Assembly: GCA_963576565.1 (NCBI GenBank)
Contig: OY755042.1
Coordinates: 8,518,372 to 8,582,371 of the forward strand
From: Aspidapion aeneum
Lineage: Eukaryota; Arthropoda; Insecta; Coleoptera; Brentidae
Length of the DNA: 64,000 bases
Direction of reading: 5' to 3'
Shown here: in pieces, positions 54,262 through 64,000 of the stretch
Numbering within the stretch: the stretch's first letter is position 1
Layout: each line of letters opens with the position of its first letter
The notes under the pieces: generated by a model
What the model saw: the letters and a program-made list of their open reading frames with translations, nothing else
Databases searched by the model: none
What the model was told of the DNA's origin: nothing
Program-made: the position numbers and the translations under genes

Positions 54262-55565
54262 CAATCGATATTTTTATCGATCGATGATATAGCAGTTTTA
54301 CTCGCCTGCTGCTGTTTTAGTTTCTCTCGTACTTAGGTAGATGGCGCTCCTTGCTGAGTAGATGGTTTTGTTTTCTCGCTAGAAACATAAGGTTAGAGAC
54401 AAAACCGTGTACTAAACTTAGCAACTTTATCACATTGACCAAGCAGTGTTTCTGAAGAGTCCCATAAGGACGAAATAGTTAACTGTCAACACTTATTAGG
54501 TGTCCATTAGATCTTGGACCCCCGGAGGTACGGCGTAGACCTCGTCAGATGTCTATCAGGGGAAATGAATCGACCCCTGCCCTCCGTAGATTCCAGGTAC
54601 TCTCTGACCCGGAGAGTTAGCACCTGTCTAGGGTCCCATTTGCATGGTTACGGGAGAAGATCACATCGGTATGAAAGGCGGAGAGGATGGACCTCGGTAC
54701 GGTGATCATAGCGTAAGTGGCAACCCTTTCTTTTAGGGATTGTATAAAATAATACAGCTGTTCCCTTACAGTATGTCGTTGGATCGTCAAAGGCTAGAGG
54801 AGAAAAACCTTGATAAAAATCCTGGCCCTCCAAGTAGGGGGTTGAGGCATTAGACTGGTTCTCTAATACTTTTAAAACAAAGATATTACCAAAAACCCTA
54901 AACAAAGCCTCGGAGCACTGGACGGAAATTCTCAAAGACGAAAAAAGCAAAGACAAAGGACTCTGAATATAGCTACATGGAACGTACAGGGAATAAACCA
55001 AAAGTAGGACATTATTGCAACCGAAGTGCAGAATAGTAAAATAGACATTATTGCACTTACAGAGACAAAAAAGAAAGGAACAGGTACAAGTAGTGTCGGT
55101 AACTTTGTTCACTTATTCACTGGAATCCCAAAAGAACGGAGAGCAGCCAGAGGGGTATCTTTATTAATAAAGAAAAACCTCAAACATAGGATTACAGTCT
55201 ACGAGTGCATTAACGAAAACTTACTTCGAGTTAACATGAAGATGCTTGGACACAATATAAGCATAATAGCAGCCTACGCACCATCAAATGACGAAACGGT
55301 AGCTATAAAAGAAATGTTCTTCGACCAACTTGATGAGACTATCAGTAAAATCGGCAATACCAGGGAAATAATTATGCTTGGCGATTTTAATAGTCGAATC
55401 ATAAAAGAAAGAATGGGAATTGAGAGAAGCATAACGGATGACAGGGTCTCCTTTGAGCGTCATCCGCCATATTCTTTTATAATAGACAACCAGTTGCGAG
55501 ACACATGCTGCAAGGAGCATTGCTTGGTTATAAAAAACGTGATTAACGGCAATTTAGAGTTTTGA
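54262..55565 (+). mobile_element. RTE-like LINE, 5' half
   Basis: The 5' leader (54262-54950) has homologues at 26625-26940 (first part) and 17335-17580 (second part), so the start of this family near 54262 is supported by three copies. It is followed by an endonuclease and then breaks off. Keeping the 5' end and losing the 3' end is the reverse of normal LINE truncation, so a later deletion or insertion at about 55565 is likely. Confidence 0.75.
54955..55565 (+). pseudogene. RTE-like LINE endonuclease (EEP fold), 3'-truncated
   Basis: LNIATWNVQGINQK, a TAG at about 55003, then KIDIIALTETKKKG (catalytic Glu), ARGVSLLIKKNLKHR, RVNMKMLGHNISIIAAYAPS and EIIMLGDFNSRI (Asp/Asn) are in the order and spacing of the apurinic-type nuclease of RTE-like LINEs. 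The C-terminal SDH site is absent; the frame runs into unrelated residues and stops at 55565. One in-frame stop in the first 20 residues already disables it. Confidence 0.85.
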
Positions 55566-55701
55566 TGTATTATTTGATGTAGACAAAGGCAAATTTTTGG
55601 AGGTAACCTTTGAATATACTAGCATGTTTTTAAAAATATACCGCTACAATGTAACAAAAACTTATTTAGATTTTAATTTTTTCTTTGTCAAGATACATAT
55701 C

Positions 55702-56493
55702 AGGCCATAGTGTAGCGGGGCAATGAGGCCACAGCGAAAACTGTCCGCAAAAAAGGTTGTTCAAAAATATTGACCGCGACACCTATTAAAGAAGAATTAC
55801 TGGAAAAAGCTCTTAAAAAGGAAACCAAGAATAAGAAAAATAACAAGAATAAGGATGCGAAAGTTAAAAAAGTGCTTCAAGTAAAAAGGAAGGTATTTAG
55901 CAGCTCATCTTCAGAAAGTTTAGCTGATGTCCATCTGGATGATGAAGAACTTGAAGATGAAAGTTTAGATAAGGAAATTTGCTTAGTTTGTGGTGACTCC
56001 GGAAGAAAAAGTGAGATTTGGTTCAGGTGCACGTTGTATGGGAAATGGGCCCATAAAGACTGTAGCGGATCGGAAAAAGCCAAACAATATATCTGCGATT
56101 TTTGTGAATAGTTTATTCTACGATGTTACTTATATTTTATTAAACTTGTTTCCTTTAAATATAAGTAACATCGTAGAACAATTTCCTTTTTCCTTAATTT
56201 ATGAGTTCCTTTGTCGACCTAATATTAGTCATAAGAATTTTATATGTTTATTTTATTACTGGGGCAATAAAGCCACCCGTGGCGCCATTACTCCATATAG
56301 CGGGGTAATGAGGCCAGTTACAATTTTGTACTTTTTTAAATAAAACAAAATTTGCATTCGAATTTAACAGTTGTTGGACATATGAGGTTAGAGTAAACAT
56401 ATGAATGAGTAGTATTAGTAAAAAAAACATAATCAAAAAAAAAGTCTGGTCCAAGTTTCCCTTAAGGTGGCCCCATTACCCCTGTCTCCCCTA
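55702..56493 (+). mobile_element. Pogo/Tigger-like transposon, 3' part
   Basis: Contains a transposase C-terminus and several GCGGGG(C/T)AATGAGGCC motifs (55715, 56298, similar at 56260). It ends near 56493 with the complement of TTAGGGGAGACAGGGGTAAT. GGGGTAATG repeats next to a GGGGAGAC end are a common plan in insect pogo-like elements. The catalytic DDE region and left end are missing. Confidence 0.6.
55722..56111 (+). pseudogene. Pogo-like transposase C-terminal tail with PHD-like finger
   Basis: The frame reads ILTATPIKEELLEKA, then Lys-rich and Ser/Glu-rich low-complexity segments, then a zinc-finger block: CLVC, FRCTLY, WAHKDC, ICDFC. In the insect family of DDE_1 transposases the tail is a PHD-like finger with eight ligands; here one expected Cys reads Tyr (RCTLYG). 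No in-frame ATG opens this part: it continues a longer lost frame from upstream, closed by a TAG at 55713. The catalytic domain is absent. Confidence 0.7.
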
Positions 56494-57360
56494 ACTAAAA
56501 AACCATTTGTGTGACAAAAAAACGTATAAAAACGCTTTTGAAGGAAATTTTATTTCAAGTTTCTTTTTGCACTAAATCTAAGATGGCGGGGGAGCTGCCC
56601 CCCCCCAAGATCGAAAACGCAAAATTTGAATAGCATATGTCAAAATCGCGACTACACCACCTTTTTCAAGCTAAAATTCTAGAATGACTGGACTAATAGA
56701 TCCAACTTAAAATGGCCTTCCATCTTCTCCATTATTTGAAAAGATATCAACAAGGTGAAAATATACATTTGCGCCGAAAAAATGGAGAATCTAAAAATGC
56801 ATAAACTAATTTTCTCCATTTTGTTGAGCAGACTTTTTTGTCTGTAGCAATGTGTCACACAAAAATACCGTTTATAAAAAAAAAATTAAACAGCTCATGG
56901 AAAGCTTTAGAAACATAAACGTTTTTATAACACACTTTCAACCAATTTTTAGGTTGTATTTGCAGAAGTTTTTAAAAAAGTGTAAAGTACTTTAGAGTTC
57001 TTTTAAAGCAATAAATAATGATTGTTATTTTTATTAATATTTATTTTAGGTAGATGTTATTTTTGAGGTGCTATTGGGTAATAACACTGGTCGGCATGAA
57101 AATCGGCCCTGACATTCTTGCCGATTCTTATGTAAAATGACTTCCTGAATCCAAATATAAACTCCGTTTTTCCCCATCACCCCCCATTTTCGGGGGAGAC
57201 CCCCCCTACCTATTTTTACTGCTTTTCGATAGTTTGGTGGGACGGAAAGGATTTTTTTTGGCGTTAACATCATTATTTCTGAGAGACTGGACAGTTTAGT
57301 ATTTATAGCAAAGTGGTAAGCCATTTGTTTTGGAGGGGGGGTGTTTTGCATAAATGGTAA
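56494..57360. other. Unassigned stretch
   Basis: AT-rich with a C9 run (56599) and a short GC block at 57170-57210. The 101-codon minus-strand frame at 57046-57351 has no recognisable motif. Confidence 0.4.
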
Positions 57361-57474
57361 ATGGACATTGTCGATTTTACCGTTTTATATGCATTTTCAA
57401 ATTATTTTTATAAAATTTTAGCTGCCAGCAGCTTAACGGTAAAGGTAATAAACGTTATAGCAAGGAACATATTA

Positions 57475-57588
<114 letters not shown>

Positions 57589-57789
57589 AAAACACTGGCA
57601 TATACAAAAAATCGCCTTGGAGGGGCTTGGAAATTTTTTCCACTTTTATTTATTAACATATTAAAAAGTAGGAAAATAAATAGTTTGAACGTAATCTATT
57701 TTTAGATTCTAGAGAGAGAGAGAACATATTGCTTATTTATAATAAAACGCACGGCTTCCATAGTTCCATTTCATTTAAAAAAACACACA

Positions 57790-57990
57790 CAAGCGGTTTT
57801 TGAGTTATGCGCGTTGGTCGTTGCAGACAGACATACAGACAGACAGACGGCGCGACAAAAAAGTTTCAAAATCATCTAAAACGCAAAAGATATATAATTT
57901 TTTTTTAAATCGGAGCAACTTTTTTTTTCTCGAAAAATTAGGATCACCATAGCTCACACTACTGTATAGTATAGTAGTTATGTGAGCTAA
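57790..57990 (+). repeat. Dispersed repeat with hairpin and (ACAG)n, copy B
   Basis: Inverted copy of 32425-32640: TTATGCGCGTTGGTCGTT, (ACAG)n at 57824-57848, GGCGCGACAAAAAAGTTTC, AAATTAGGATCACCATAGCT and a TAGCTCACACTACT...TGTGAGCTA hairpin. Confidence 0.8.
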
Positions 57991-58096
57991 AATGTGTATA
58001 TTTGTAAAACTAAATGCTAAATGATTCCAACGAATTTGCATATATCTTCAATAGATCTTTAATACTTAATTTAATACTTTTAAAGAATAGTGGGTA

Positions 58097-58102
58097 TTTA
58101 TT
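58097..58102 (-). other. Candidate poly(A) signal of CutC
   Basis: AATAAA lies one base after the TAG stop of CutC. If used, the 3' UTR would be only some 20-30 bases. The motif is common by chance in such AT-rich DNA, so this is a position-based suggestion only. Confidence 0.3.
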
Positions 58103-58103
58103 A

Positions 58104-58631
58104 CTACAAATCTTTTAATAATGATACAACCTCAGTTAATGTTTCAGTATCTAAAACATATCTTAAATTATTTTCTTCCAAAACAACCTCAGACTCGTTA
58201 CATATTTTCTCTCCTTCTTGCACAGACTCCTTAACCTTTTTAAATGAACCATGGATTTCTTTTGCCTCAGTGTTTTCCAGAACAAATTTAAAATTTTCTT
58301 TCGTAATTCCGCCACCCGGCATTATGGTTATTCGACTATCAGCCTGCTCTATTAACTTCTTTATAAGCTTGACACCCATCTGAGCAGTTTTCTGTTTACC
58401 ACTTGTTAAAATTCTTGTAAATCCCAAATCGATGATTACCTCAACTTCGATTGTGGGCCGTCTGCAGAAATCAAATGCTCTGTGAAATGTGACAGGTAAT
58501 GGGTGACAGACTTTAATTACTTCTCGACAAATTTTCATATCAACATCTCCGTTTTCAGTTAATGCCCCAAAGACAAATCCATCTGCTCCATGACATCTAA
58601 GGATTTTTGCATCTTCTTTCATAATTTCAAC
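58104..58631 (-). CDS. CutC: CutC copper homeostasis protein homologue, exon 2
   Basis: Codes for residues 75-249 and the TAG stop. The acceptor is a pyrimidine-containing tract ending in TTTAG, directly before the GTT codon at 58631, which continues the frame of exon 1 exactly (phase 0). Conserved CutC blocks appear in the expected order: GADGFVFGALT (89-99), PVTFHRAFD (120-128), TRILTSG (146-152), MPGGGI (178-183) and EIHGS (199-203). These form the later strands of the barrel. The total of 249 residues is normal for the family (bacterial and animal members are about 245-275). No frameshift or stop interrupts it, in sharp contrast to every transposon gene around it, so it is probably functional. 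It is the only clear host gene in the window. Confidence 0.93.
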   Translation of the reverse strand, partial: VEIMKEDAKILRCHGADGFVFGALTENGDVDMKICREVIKVCHPLPVTFHRAFDFCRRPTIEVEVIIDLGFTRILTSGKQKTAQMGVKLIKKLIEQADSRITIMPGGGITKENFKFVLENTEAKEIHGSFKKVKESVQEGEKICNESEVVLEENNLRYVLDTETLTEVVSLLKDL

Positions 58632-59036
58632 CTAAAGATAAATAATAAAAGTTGTTAGAAGTTTTAAAGCAAAAACTTTCCAAAGCTGTAACCGAAAGAA
58701 GTGCTCAAAAAGTATCCGAGAGATCACCTATCATGTTACCTAACCAGTGCCTGTTAAAGTCTGTATAAAAGAAGTACCTGCCCAATAACAGCACCTATTT
58801 AAAATTAAGATTCAAGGGCGACTCAAAACCTAACCCCCCCAACATCCGCCTAAATACCCATCTGGCTTATATTTTAAAATTTTAAGTATTTACTAAAGAG
58901 TGCTAAAACCTGCTCTACATTTTGGTGAAGGTTAACTGTTTTTTCCTTAAATGAAAAATTAAAATCTATTATATTTCAATACAAAATTTAAGATAAAAAA
59001 AGAAAAAATATTTTGGTTTTAAAATGGCCGCCGTCA

Positions 59037-60056
59037 GAGTTGTCAGGTACTTCAAGTACAGTACTTGAAATTATACTTCAAGTACTTACAAGTACTTCAA
59101 GTACTGTACTTGAAGTACATCTACAATCCGGCAATTGTACTTGGTACTTGAAGTACTTTTAATATTGTACTTGGAAATGTACTAGATGTTGTTAAGAAAA
59201 GTACTTCAAGTACATAAGTACTTCAACTACATTCAAAGTACTTCAAGTACATTCAATGTACTTTAGGTACATTCGAAGTGCTTCAAGTACATTAAAAGTA
59301 CTTCAAGTACAATAAAATATTCTTGAAGTACATTGTAGATATAGGTGAGACATAACTTTAATGCGCCAAAGACGAGTGGTTACCTCAGGATTGCCATTTG
59401 TCCGGTTTTTTTTATCAACGTGGCAGGGAAGTCCGGTATTTTAGCAACCTTGATAGGTACGTCTTAATTATTCGCCCAAAAAATCGTAATATTAGGTACA
59501 CTTATCCAAAGAATAATGCCTATAGTCTTAATTATTTGCACGCACCTTCATTATTTCGTGGAACATAAAATTCAAATTTAATGTGTAAAACTACTGCAGC
59601 ACAGTTATGCCATCTATTGAGAGGTGTCGGTAGTACGGTAGTGCAGGTATATTGCACTTGCAGCTCGATTTTTGGGGACCCACCTACACACCTTTGCAGT
59701 AGACGTAATTTCTACGTTGGTTTAAAGAACCCGAAAATTTATTTAGTCTGACTAAATATACCTCAAAAAATTCCTTAGATATTTACGTTTGTTACGCGTA
59801 TTTATTTCGTTTGATTTAAACAAGTTTTCAAGCAGTTTTGTGGGCTGTTATAAAAATAGTAGTTCTAAGAGTGATTTAGAAATTATTGACGGTAAGAAGA
59901 GTGTCCCAAATGCCCCACCAAAACAGAAATAAGGCAAGGTAGGGTACGTGCATCCCGGTTTTACAGCAATTTTTTCTAGGTCTCATTACAATATCAAATA
60001 TGTTTGGATTTACACAAATGTGATCTATTTGGCACAAACGTATGCAATTTGATAAA
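59037..60056 (+). repeat. 0.9-kb dispersed repeat with GTACTTCAA arrays, copy B (in CutC intron)
   Basis: Same order of blocks as 46327-47250, with an extra stretch near 59840-60000. The two copies differ at many positions, so neither is recent. It lies antisense to CutC within its intron. Confidence 0.85.
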
Positions 60057-60566
60057 TAGGATAATACTGTCACAGAGCATTTTTGAGGAGGGTGAGGGTA
60101 CTTTATATAATGCCAACTCGAAAAATTGAGCTCTAGGTTAATACTAACCAGAAATCATTTTTGACTCGCCTTAATTTATTATTTACTGAGTATGTTAAAT
60201 TTTTAATGGATTTAAAGATTCCTAAAAACACATTTATTTTTATTTAAAGGCGGCTGTTTTGGAAATATATATCTCATATAATGGGTTATTACCAAAAAAT
60301 ACTTTTAGGAAAAAAACAGTGTGTGAAAGATAAAAAATACCACAAGAAAAAACAAAAATTTAAAATTTAAAAATGTACTCCTTTTTGGTACGCCTATGGC
60401 ACGTGCACCACTGCTTTCAAGCGGGACTTATGCACATCGATGGAAAGAAAATTTTGACTATTCGAAAAATGATCACTAGAGAACTTTTCAAAAAGATGAC
60501 AATTTTCGAGTTATTAGCTAAAAACTGTTAAAAAGCACAATTAAGGGGGGAACCACCCTCCTGAGG

Positions 60567-60888
60567 GGGTTTATTCTTTAAATGCTCTCCCAGGAGTGAA
60601 TTTTCTCTTCAATTCACCGTTACCATTGGTCAGTTTAAGTGTCTGACTTTAAACTGACACGGAAGGGATCATTTTTGAGAGAACATTTTACATAACTGCT
60701 CTCCTGGTTTGCAATAGGAGAATTTTGAAAATAAAATAGAATTTTGAAGAGAGATTCCTTATTGAAAACATTCATAAAAAATGTCATTACTATCAAATTT
60801 ATGTCATATATTTGATATTGACCAATGGTAACCGTGAATTTAAGAGAACATTTACTCTCTAGAGAGCATTGAAAGAATAAACCCCCTG
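60567..60888. mobile_element. MITE-like element in the CutC intron
   Basis: The ends GGGGGTTTATTCTTTAAATG and the complementary right end (GAATAAACCCCC) are about 68-base imperfect inverted repeats, including TTCACCGTTACCATTGGTCA. The interior of about 190 bases has AGGAGAATTTTGA motifs. It is non-coding and close to the middle of the intron's donor half. Confidence 0.75.
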
Positions 60889-61050
60889 GGGTACGGGATT
60901 GTTCCTCCTTGTAAATTGTTCGGGGGAGTATGTGTGTTGCTTCTCTTACTAAACGCAGTATATCGCTCAAATTTTAGATGTAAGGCCTGAACAATAATAT
61001 GTGGTCGAAGGAAAATATTTTTTATATCAATAACAACCAATTAACCTTAC

Positions 61051-61272
61051 CTCCTCGTGTTTGTAGATGAAATTTCCAGGGCGACATCGTAGCATACAGT
61101 AAACAGGAACTTTCTTAGGATTCATATTCTGAATCTGAACAAGCATTCCTGGGGTGGGCGTCAGACCTCCTTCGATCAAAGAAGAACATAGTTCCAGCCG
61201 GTTTGCACCCGCGTTTAGTGCTTGAATTGCAGATTCAAGGGTATCAATGCAAACCTCCAAGACCTTGGTCAT
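61051..61272 (-). CDS. CutC: CutC copper homeostasis protein homologue, exon 1
   Basis: Codes for residues 1-74 of a 249-residue CutC-family protein. CutC proteins are cytosolic TIM-barrel proteins linked to copper handling; their exact reaction is unsettled. Visible family features are EVCIDTLESA (residues 6-15), the GANRLELCS segment (22-30) and EGGLTPT (34-40), which match the N-terminal strands and loops of animal CutC. The ATG at 61272 is the only start that keeps the family N-terminus. The exon ends after a complete GAG codon at 61051, followed on the minus strand by GTAAGG, a strong splice donor, so the intron is phase 0. Reading on without splicing gives only seven unrelated codons before a stop. 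A tRNA-like sequence lies about 180 bases upstream on the same strand. I saw no clear promoter motif. Confidence 0.9.
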
Positions 61273-61449
61273 TTTCTAATATATATTTTTTGGAAAAACT
61301 TCTTATATTTTTTAGTTTATTAAACCCTGTTCAGACCACTCATCAAACTCATGCAGGTTTTTACTTTATGGTTGTTCACTGTTTACACCATGCAACTACA
61401 TAAACAACAAGTGAAATTAAAGAAATAAAAATAAGAAAAAAGTTTTCTG

Positions 61450-61521
61450 TCTTCCGCCGGGACTCGAACCCGGAATCTCTTGCTCTGTACGCAAAGGCTC
61501 TCTACATTAAGCCACCGACGA
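61450..61521 (-). tRNA. tRNA-like sequence (pseudo-tRNA or SINE head), anticodon position ACA
   Basis: The 72 bases fold with canonical tRNA spacing: 7-base acceptor arms (five of seven pairs), T8, a 4-pair D stem, a 5-pair anticodon stem with a 7-base loop, a 5-base variable loop and a perfect 5-pair T stem CCGGG/CCCGG with loop TTCGAGT. The Pol III B box GGTTCGAGTCC is intact, and a T5 run, a possible Pol III terminator, follows within about 12 bases. The anticodon position reads ACA (Cys codon UGU), which is not a standard eukaryotic cysteine anticodon (normally GCA), and two acceptor pairs are broken. It is therefore more likely a pseudo-tRNA or the tRNA-derived head of a SINE than a working tRNA gene. 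Confidence 0.6.
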
Positions 61522-62300
61522 CAATACATAAATTTTCTGAAAACTTCCATCTATGCATGTCTGCGGTGTCTTAATACAAGAACGAGAAACTCTCAGGGTA
61601 TTAACTCGACCAAGCCATCCAACTAATCTCTATAATTCTTCCTTCCAACTGTCAAAGTTATGAAAACTCAAATTAGATGTAAAGTATCAACGTCTGAAAA
61701 CTTGAGATCACCTTTTCGTGTGTTAAAATTTCTGATCGCAATGGGCGTATCAAATTTTTTTGAAATCAGCTGTACATTGATTCTCTGTGCTGCACAACTT
61801 TATATTATCATTATATAATTATAAGCTATTCAGTAGCTTTCAGGGAATTCGATGGGAACTTGTAACGATTTTTTTTAGGTTTGAGTTGAGAGCGCTGTTT
61901 TCAGCTATATGAGCTCGAAAGTGCGAACTCTGCCTTGTGTCAACTTCATGTGACATTTGTGGCAGCTTAAAGACGTTGCCGCCATTTTGTGACACTGTAA
62001 TTAGGATAGTGACAATTTGCCAACTTGTGACACAACAAAACCATTGAATAATTAAACAAATATCTGGAAGCAGAACTGTATTTTCCAGCTAGGTAAAACA
62101 TTGATATGCCCGGTAACTTTTATACAGTGGAGAAGGGGGGGTTCAGAAATAAGAAAATTTTAAGTGCGCCACATTATTTAATACCAATGTTTTACAAAGA
62201 AGATCTTAAATAAAATACAGTTCAACCCAAACGTTGCAGCCAAACAATGAAATTCTACTTACTTCCGAGGCTTCCAGAGTATTTGTGTAATAAAAAAACA
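61522..62300. other. Unassigned stretch upstream of the tRNA-like sequence
   Basis: No gene or inverted repeat seen. This region and the 180 bases between the tRNA-like sequence and CutC would hold the CutC promoter, but I see no clear core motif. Confidence 0.4.
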
Positions 62301-62301
62301 A

Positions 62302-62881
62302 AAAAAAAATTGACTAGTAAACAAAATAAAATTTAAAATATTCCCAAATGAATCAAAATGACAAAACTAGAAGCACTTTACAGGTAGATGGACTCCTTTA
62401 ACAGGTCATAGTGTACCTACATCTGAGTCAGTAGTGTGAGACTCAATTATATAAATGATTGTTAAAAAAAAATATATATATATATATACTTCCAAAATTA
62501 TTCCGTCATAGGGGAGACCTGGACCAAATATCCGCTGTCATCATTCTACGCTAGGTAGAATGAGACAGACAGGCTCTCTACGTCAACGTAGGCCAAGTCA
62601 GGGCCTAAGTAGCAAGCCTGTCTGTCTCATTCTACCTAGCGTAGAATGATGACAGCGGATATTTGGTCCAGGTCTCCCCTATGACGGAATAATTTTGGAA
62701 GTATATATATATTTTTTTTTAACAATCATTTATATAATTGAGTCTCACACTACTGACTCAGATGTAGGTACACTATGACCTGTTAAAGGAGTCCATCTAC
62801 CTGTAAAGTGCTTCTAGTTTTGTCATTTTGATTCATTTGGGAATCTTTTAAATTTTATTTTGTTTACTAGTCAATTTTTTT
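62302..62881. repeat. Near-perfect 580-bp palindrome (arms about 270 bp)
   Basis: Arms are about 62302-62575 and 62615-62881, with a 39-base loop. Pairing is almost perfect from AAAAATTGACTAGTAAACAA at the outside to GAATGAGACAGACAGGCT at the inside; differences are confined to the AT microsatellite and one A-rich site. Inner sequence includes GGGGAGACCTGGACCAAATA. It is non-coding. It could be a foldback transposon; transcription would give a long perfect hairpin. Confidence 0.93.
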
Positions 62882-64000
62882 AGGTCAACAAGTTATTTTT
62901 TTTTTGCTGATTTTAATTTTTTGTGGGATATCACCACTTGGTATTTGGAATATTTTTACAGGGTTTCACACAAATTTTTCTTGGCTGGGTTGTTTTAAAG
63001 TAAATATAGCTTAACAATTTGTGGCCTATTAACGTGTCATTTTTACGTTTAAGGCAACGTTACATATTTGTTTATTCAGGTAAATAATCAACGCTCTTCG
63101 ACTCGTCTTTCTGTACACAAATTAAGGGTATTTTATAGAGCTAGGTTTGGAGGTTATATAGTGTCCAAAAAGTTACCTTATAAAGGAGACATTCCATCGA
63201 ATTACTGTGGACACTACGCACATCGCATTATCTGGACATCGTAATTGGAATTTAAGATCACAGGTTTCGGGAAAATCACATAAAAACTTTTGATTGTTTT
63301 GTTTTTATCTGTGGAATTTTGTGATTGCTTTGTCGTTCACGAGAATAAACAGCTGGGGAATGGCGGCGTTGCCGCATCACAAATGGTTTCAGTAACAGGA
63401 AGGTAACATTTAGATGAACATTTCATTCCCTTACGTTTATTTTCGAGGATATTGGGACAATCCGAACCTCATATCCTTCACGGATTAGCTAGTTTTGATA
63501 GCACGAAAACATATTTAGGTTCACGGTTTGACCAGTAACAACCGAGGCTCCGCCCACTTTGATATCTTTATTAATTTGATAGGGAAAGGATAAAATAAAT
63601 ACGAGTTATGCACTTTTGTAAATGGGAGATGGACGAGGGATAAAAACCAAGACTAAAAGAATAAACGAAATCGTGTGAGTTAACATCTGAACACTCTTGT
63701 GCCTTTAAGCAGTAGTTCAGTTTGTATTTTTGGGTTCAGGTTCAGAAACAACTTTATTACTGTAGAAATGTTTTACAAAAATGGCGTTAAACCATATGAA
63801 TATTAGAGAAAACATTTATAAAGGGCGAAGGAAACTTTTGACTAAGACTGTAACTGGAGTGCAACTAAATTCTGCGCTCAGTATAACTTTACTCATATGG
63901 GAATTGGTTGAGTGTTCTAAGATTCCTGGGTTTGATGCATGCCCTGGTCTTCAGTAATTGATTTTACAGTTGATGGTTTCAATGCTGAGCTTCTTACAGT
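62882..64000. other. Unassigned stretch to the end of the window
   Basis: Slightly less repetitive than the rest; no repeat partner inside the window and no recognisable gene. Bases 63355-63400 (GGCGGCGTTGCCGC) are locally GC-rich. Confidence 0.4.

Larger units (their letters stand above)
58632..61050 (-). other. CutC intron (phase 0), carrying repeats
   Basis: Single intron of 2,419 bases with GT (61049-61050) and AG (58632-58633) ends on the minus strand. It contains a dispersed repeat of about 1 kb (59037-60056, related to 46327-47250) and a MITE-like inverted-repeat element (60567-60888). The rest, including 58640-59030 and 60060-60560, is AT-rich with no recognisable gene. Both insertions are well away from the splice sites. 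Confidence 0.85.

Overview
The window looks like nuclear DNA from an arthropod, most likely an insect. It is AT-rich, carries intron-containing eukaryotic sequence, and is saturated with transposable elements of many classes: RTE-like, CR1/Jockey-like and RNase H-bearing LINEs, Penelope, Copia, hAT, Tc1/mariner-like, pogo-like, a TTAA-inserting MITE, and many foldback elements. I cannot name the species. There are no bacterial operons, CRISPR arrays, rRNAs or convincing protein-coding operons.

Only one host gene is well supported: a two-exon CutC homologue (copper-homeostasis family, TIM barrel) on the minus strand at 58104-61272. Exon 1 is 61051-61272 and exon 2 is 58104-58631. They are separated by a phase-0 intron of 2,419 bases with a GT...AG boundary, and the spliced product is 249 residues. 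The intron itself carries two repeats. A tRNA-like sequence with perfect cloverleaf spacing but a non-standard anticodon lies at 61450-61521, just upstream of the gene on the same strand.

Layout. 0-7 kb: short inverted and tandem repeats (a 130-bp tandem array at 3197-3870, a foldback at 3960-4447). 7.3-10.75 kb: two roughly 0.9-kb inverted arms around a Penelope GIY-YIG relic and a LINE RT scrap. 11.9-14.2 kb: a 649-bp foldback, a MITE, a 604-bp element with a 7-bp target duplication, and a 45-bp miniature MITE. 15.5-18.2 kb: a nested stack with a dead hAT transposon and an internally deleted LINE. 19.6-20.2 kb: a foldback element with 16-bp periodic arms. 21-22.2 kb and 30.2-31.4 kb: tandem arrays of about 370 and about 142 bp. 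25-26.6 kb: a first copy of a mariner-like element. 26.6-28.8 kb: RTE-like LINE pieces. 32.4-37 kb: dispersed repeats and a LINE 3' end. 38-39.6 kb: an array of palindromic ACGTTTTAAAAACGT motifs. 39.7-43 kb: a complete 162-bp hAT MITE, a 714-bp element with a 4-bp duplication, and a 5'-truncated LINE with RNase H bounded by a perfect 13-bp duplication. 44-47.3 kb: a 118-bp tandem array, a 1.25-kb foldback with 16-17-bp periodic arms, and one copy of a 0.9-kb dispersed repeat. 47.9-52.9 kb: a mariner-like transposon whose left inverted repeat has been hit three times by other elements. 53-56.5 kb: Copia, RTE-like LINE and pogo-like relics. 58-61.5 kb: CutC and the tRNA-like sequence. 62.3-62.9 kb: a near-perfect 580-bp palindrome.

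The elements do not cooperate as a pathway. What they record is an insertion history: target duplications and intact partner repeats let several insertion events be ordered. The most unusual signals are the foldback elements whose arms are built from variants of one roughly 16-bp unit, hammerhead-like folds linked to Penelope-type sequence, a very small 55-bp insertion with a 12-bp duplication, and a 348-bp hairpin-ended insertion with a 12-bp duplication. Coordinates of repeats with diverged edges are approximate to 5-20 bases.
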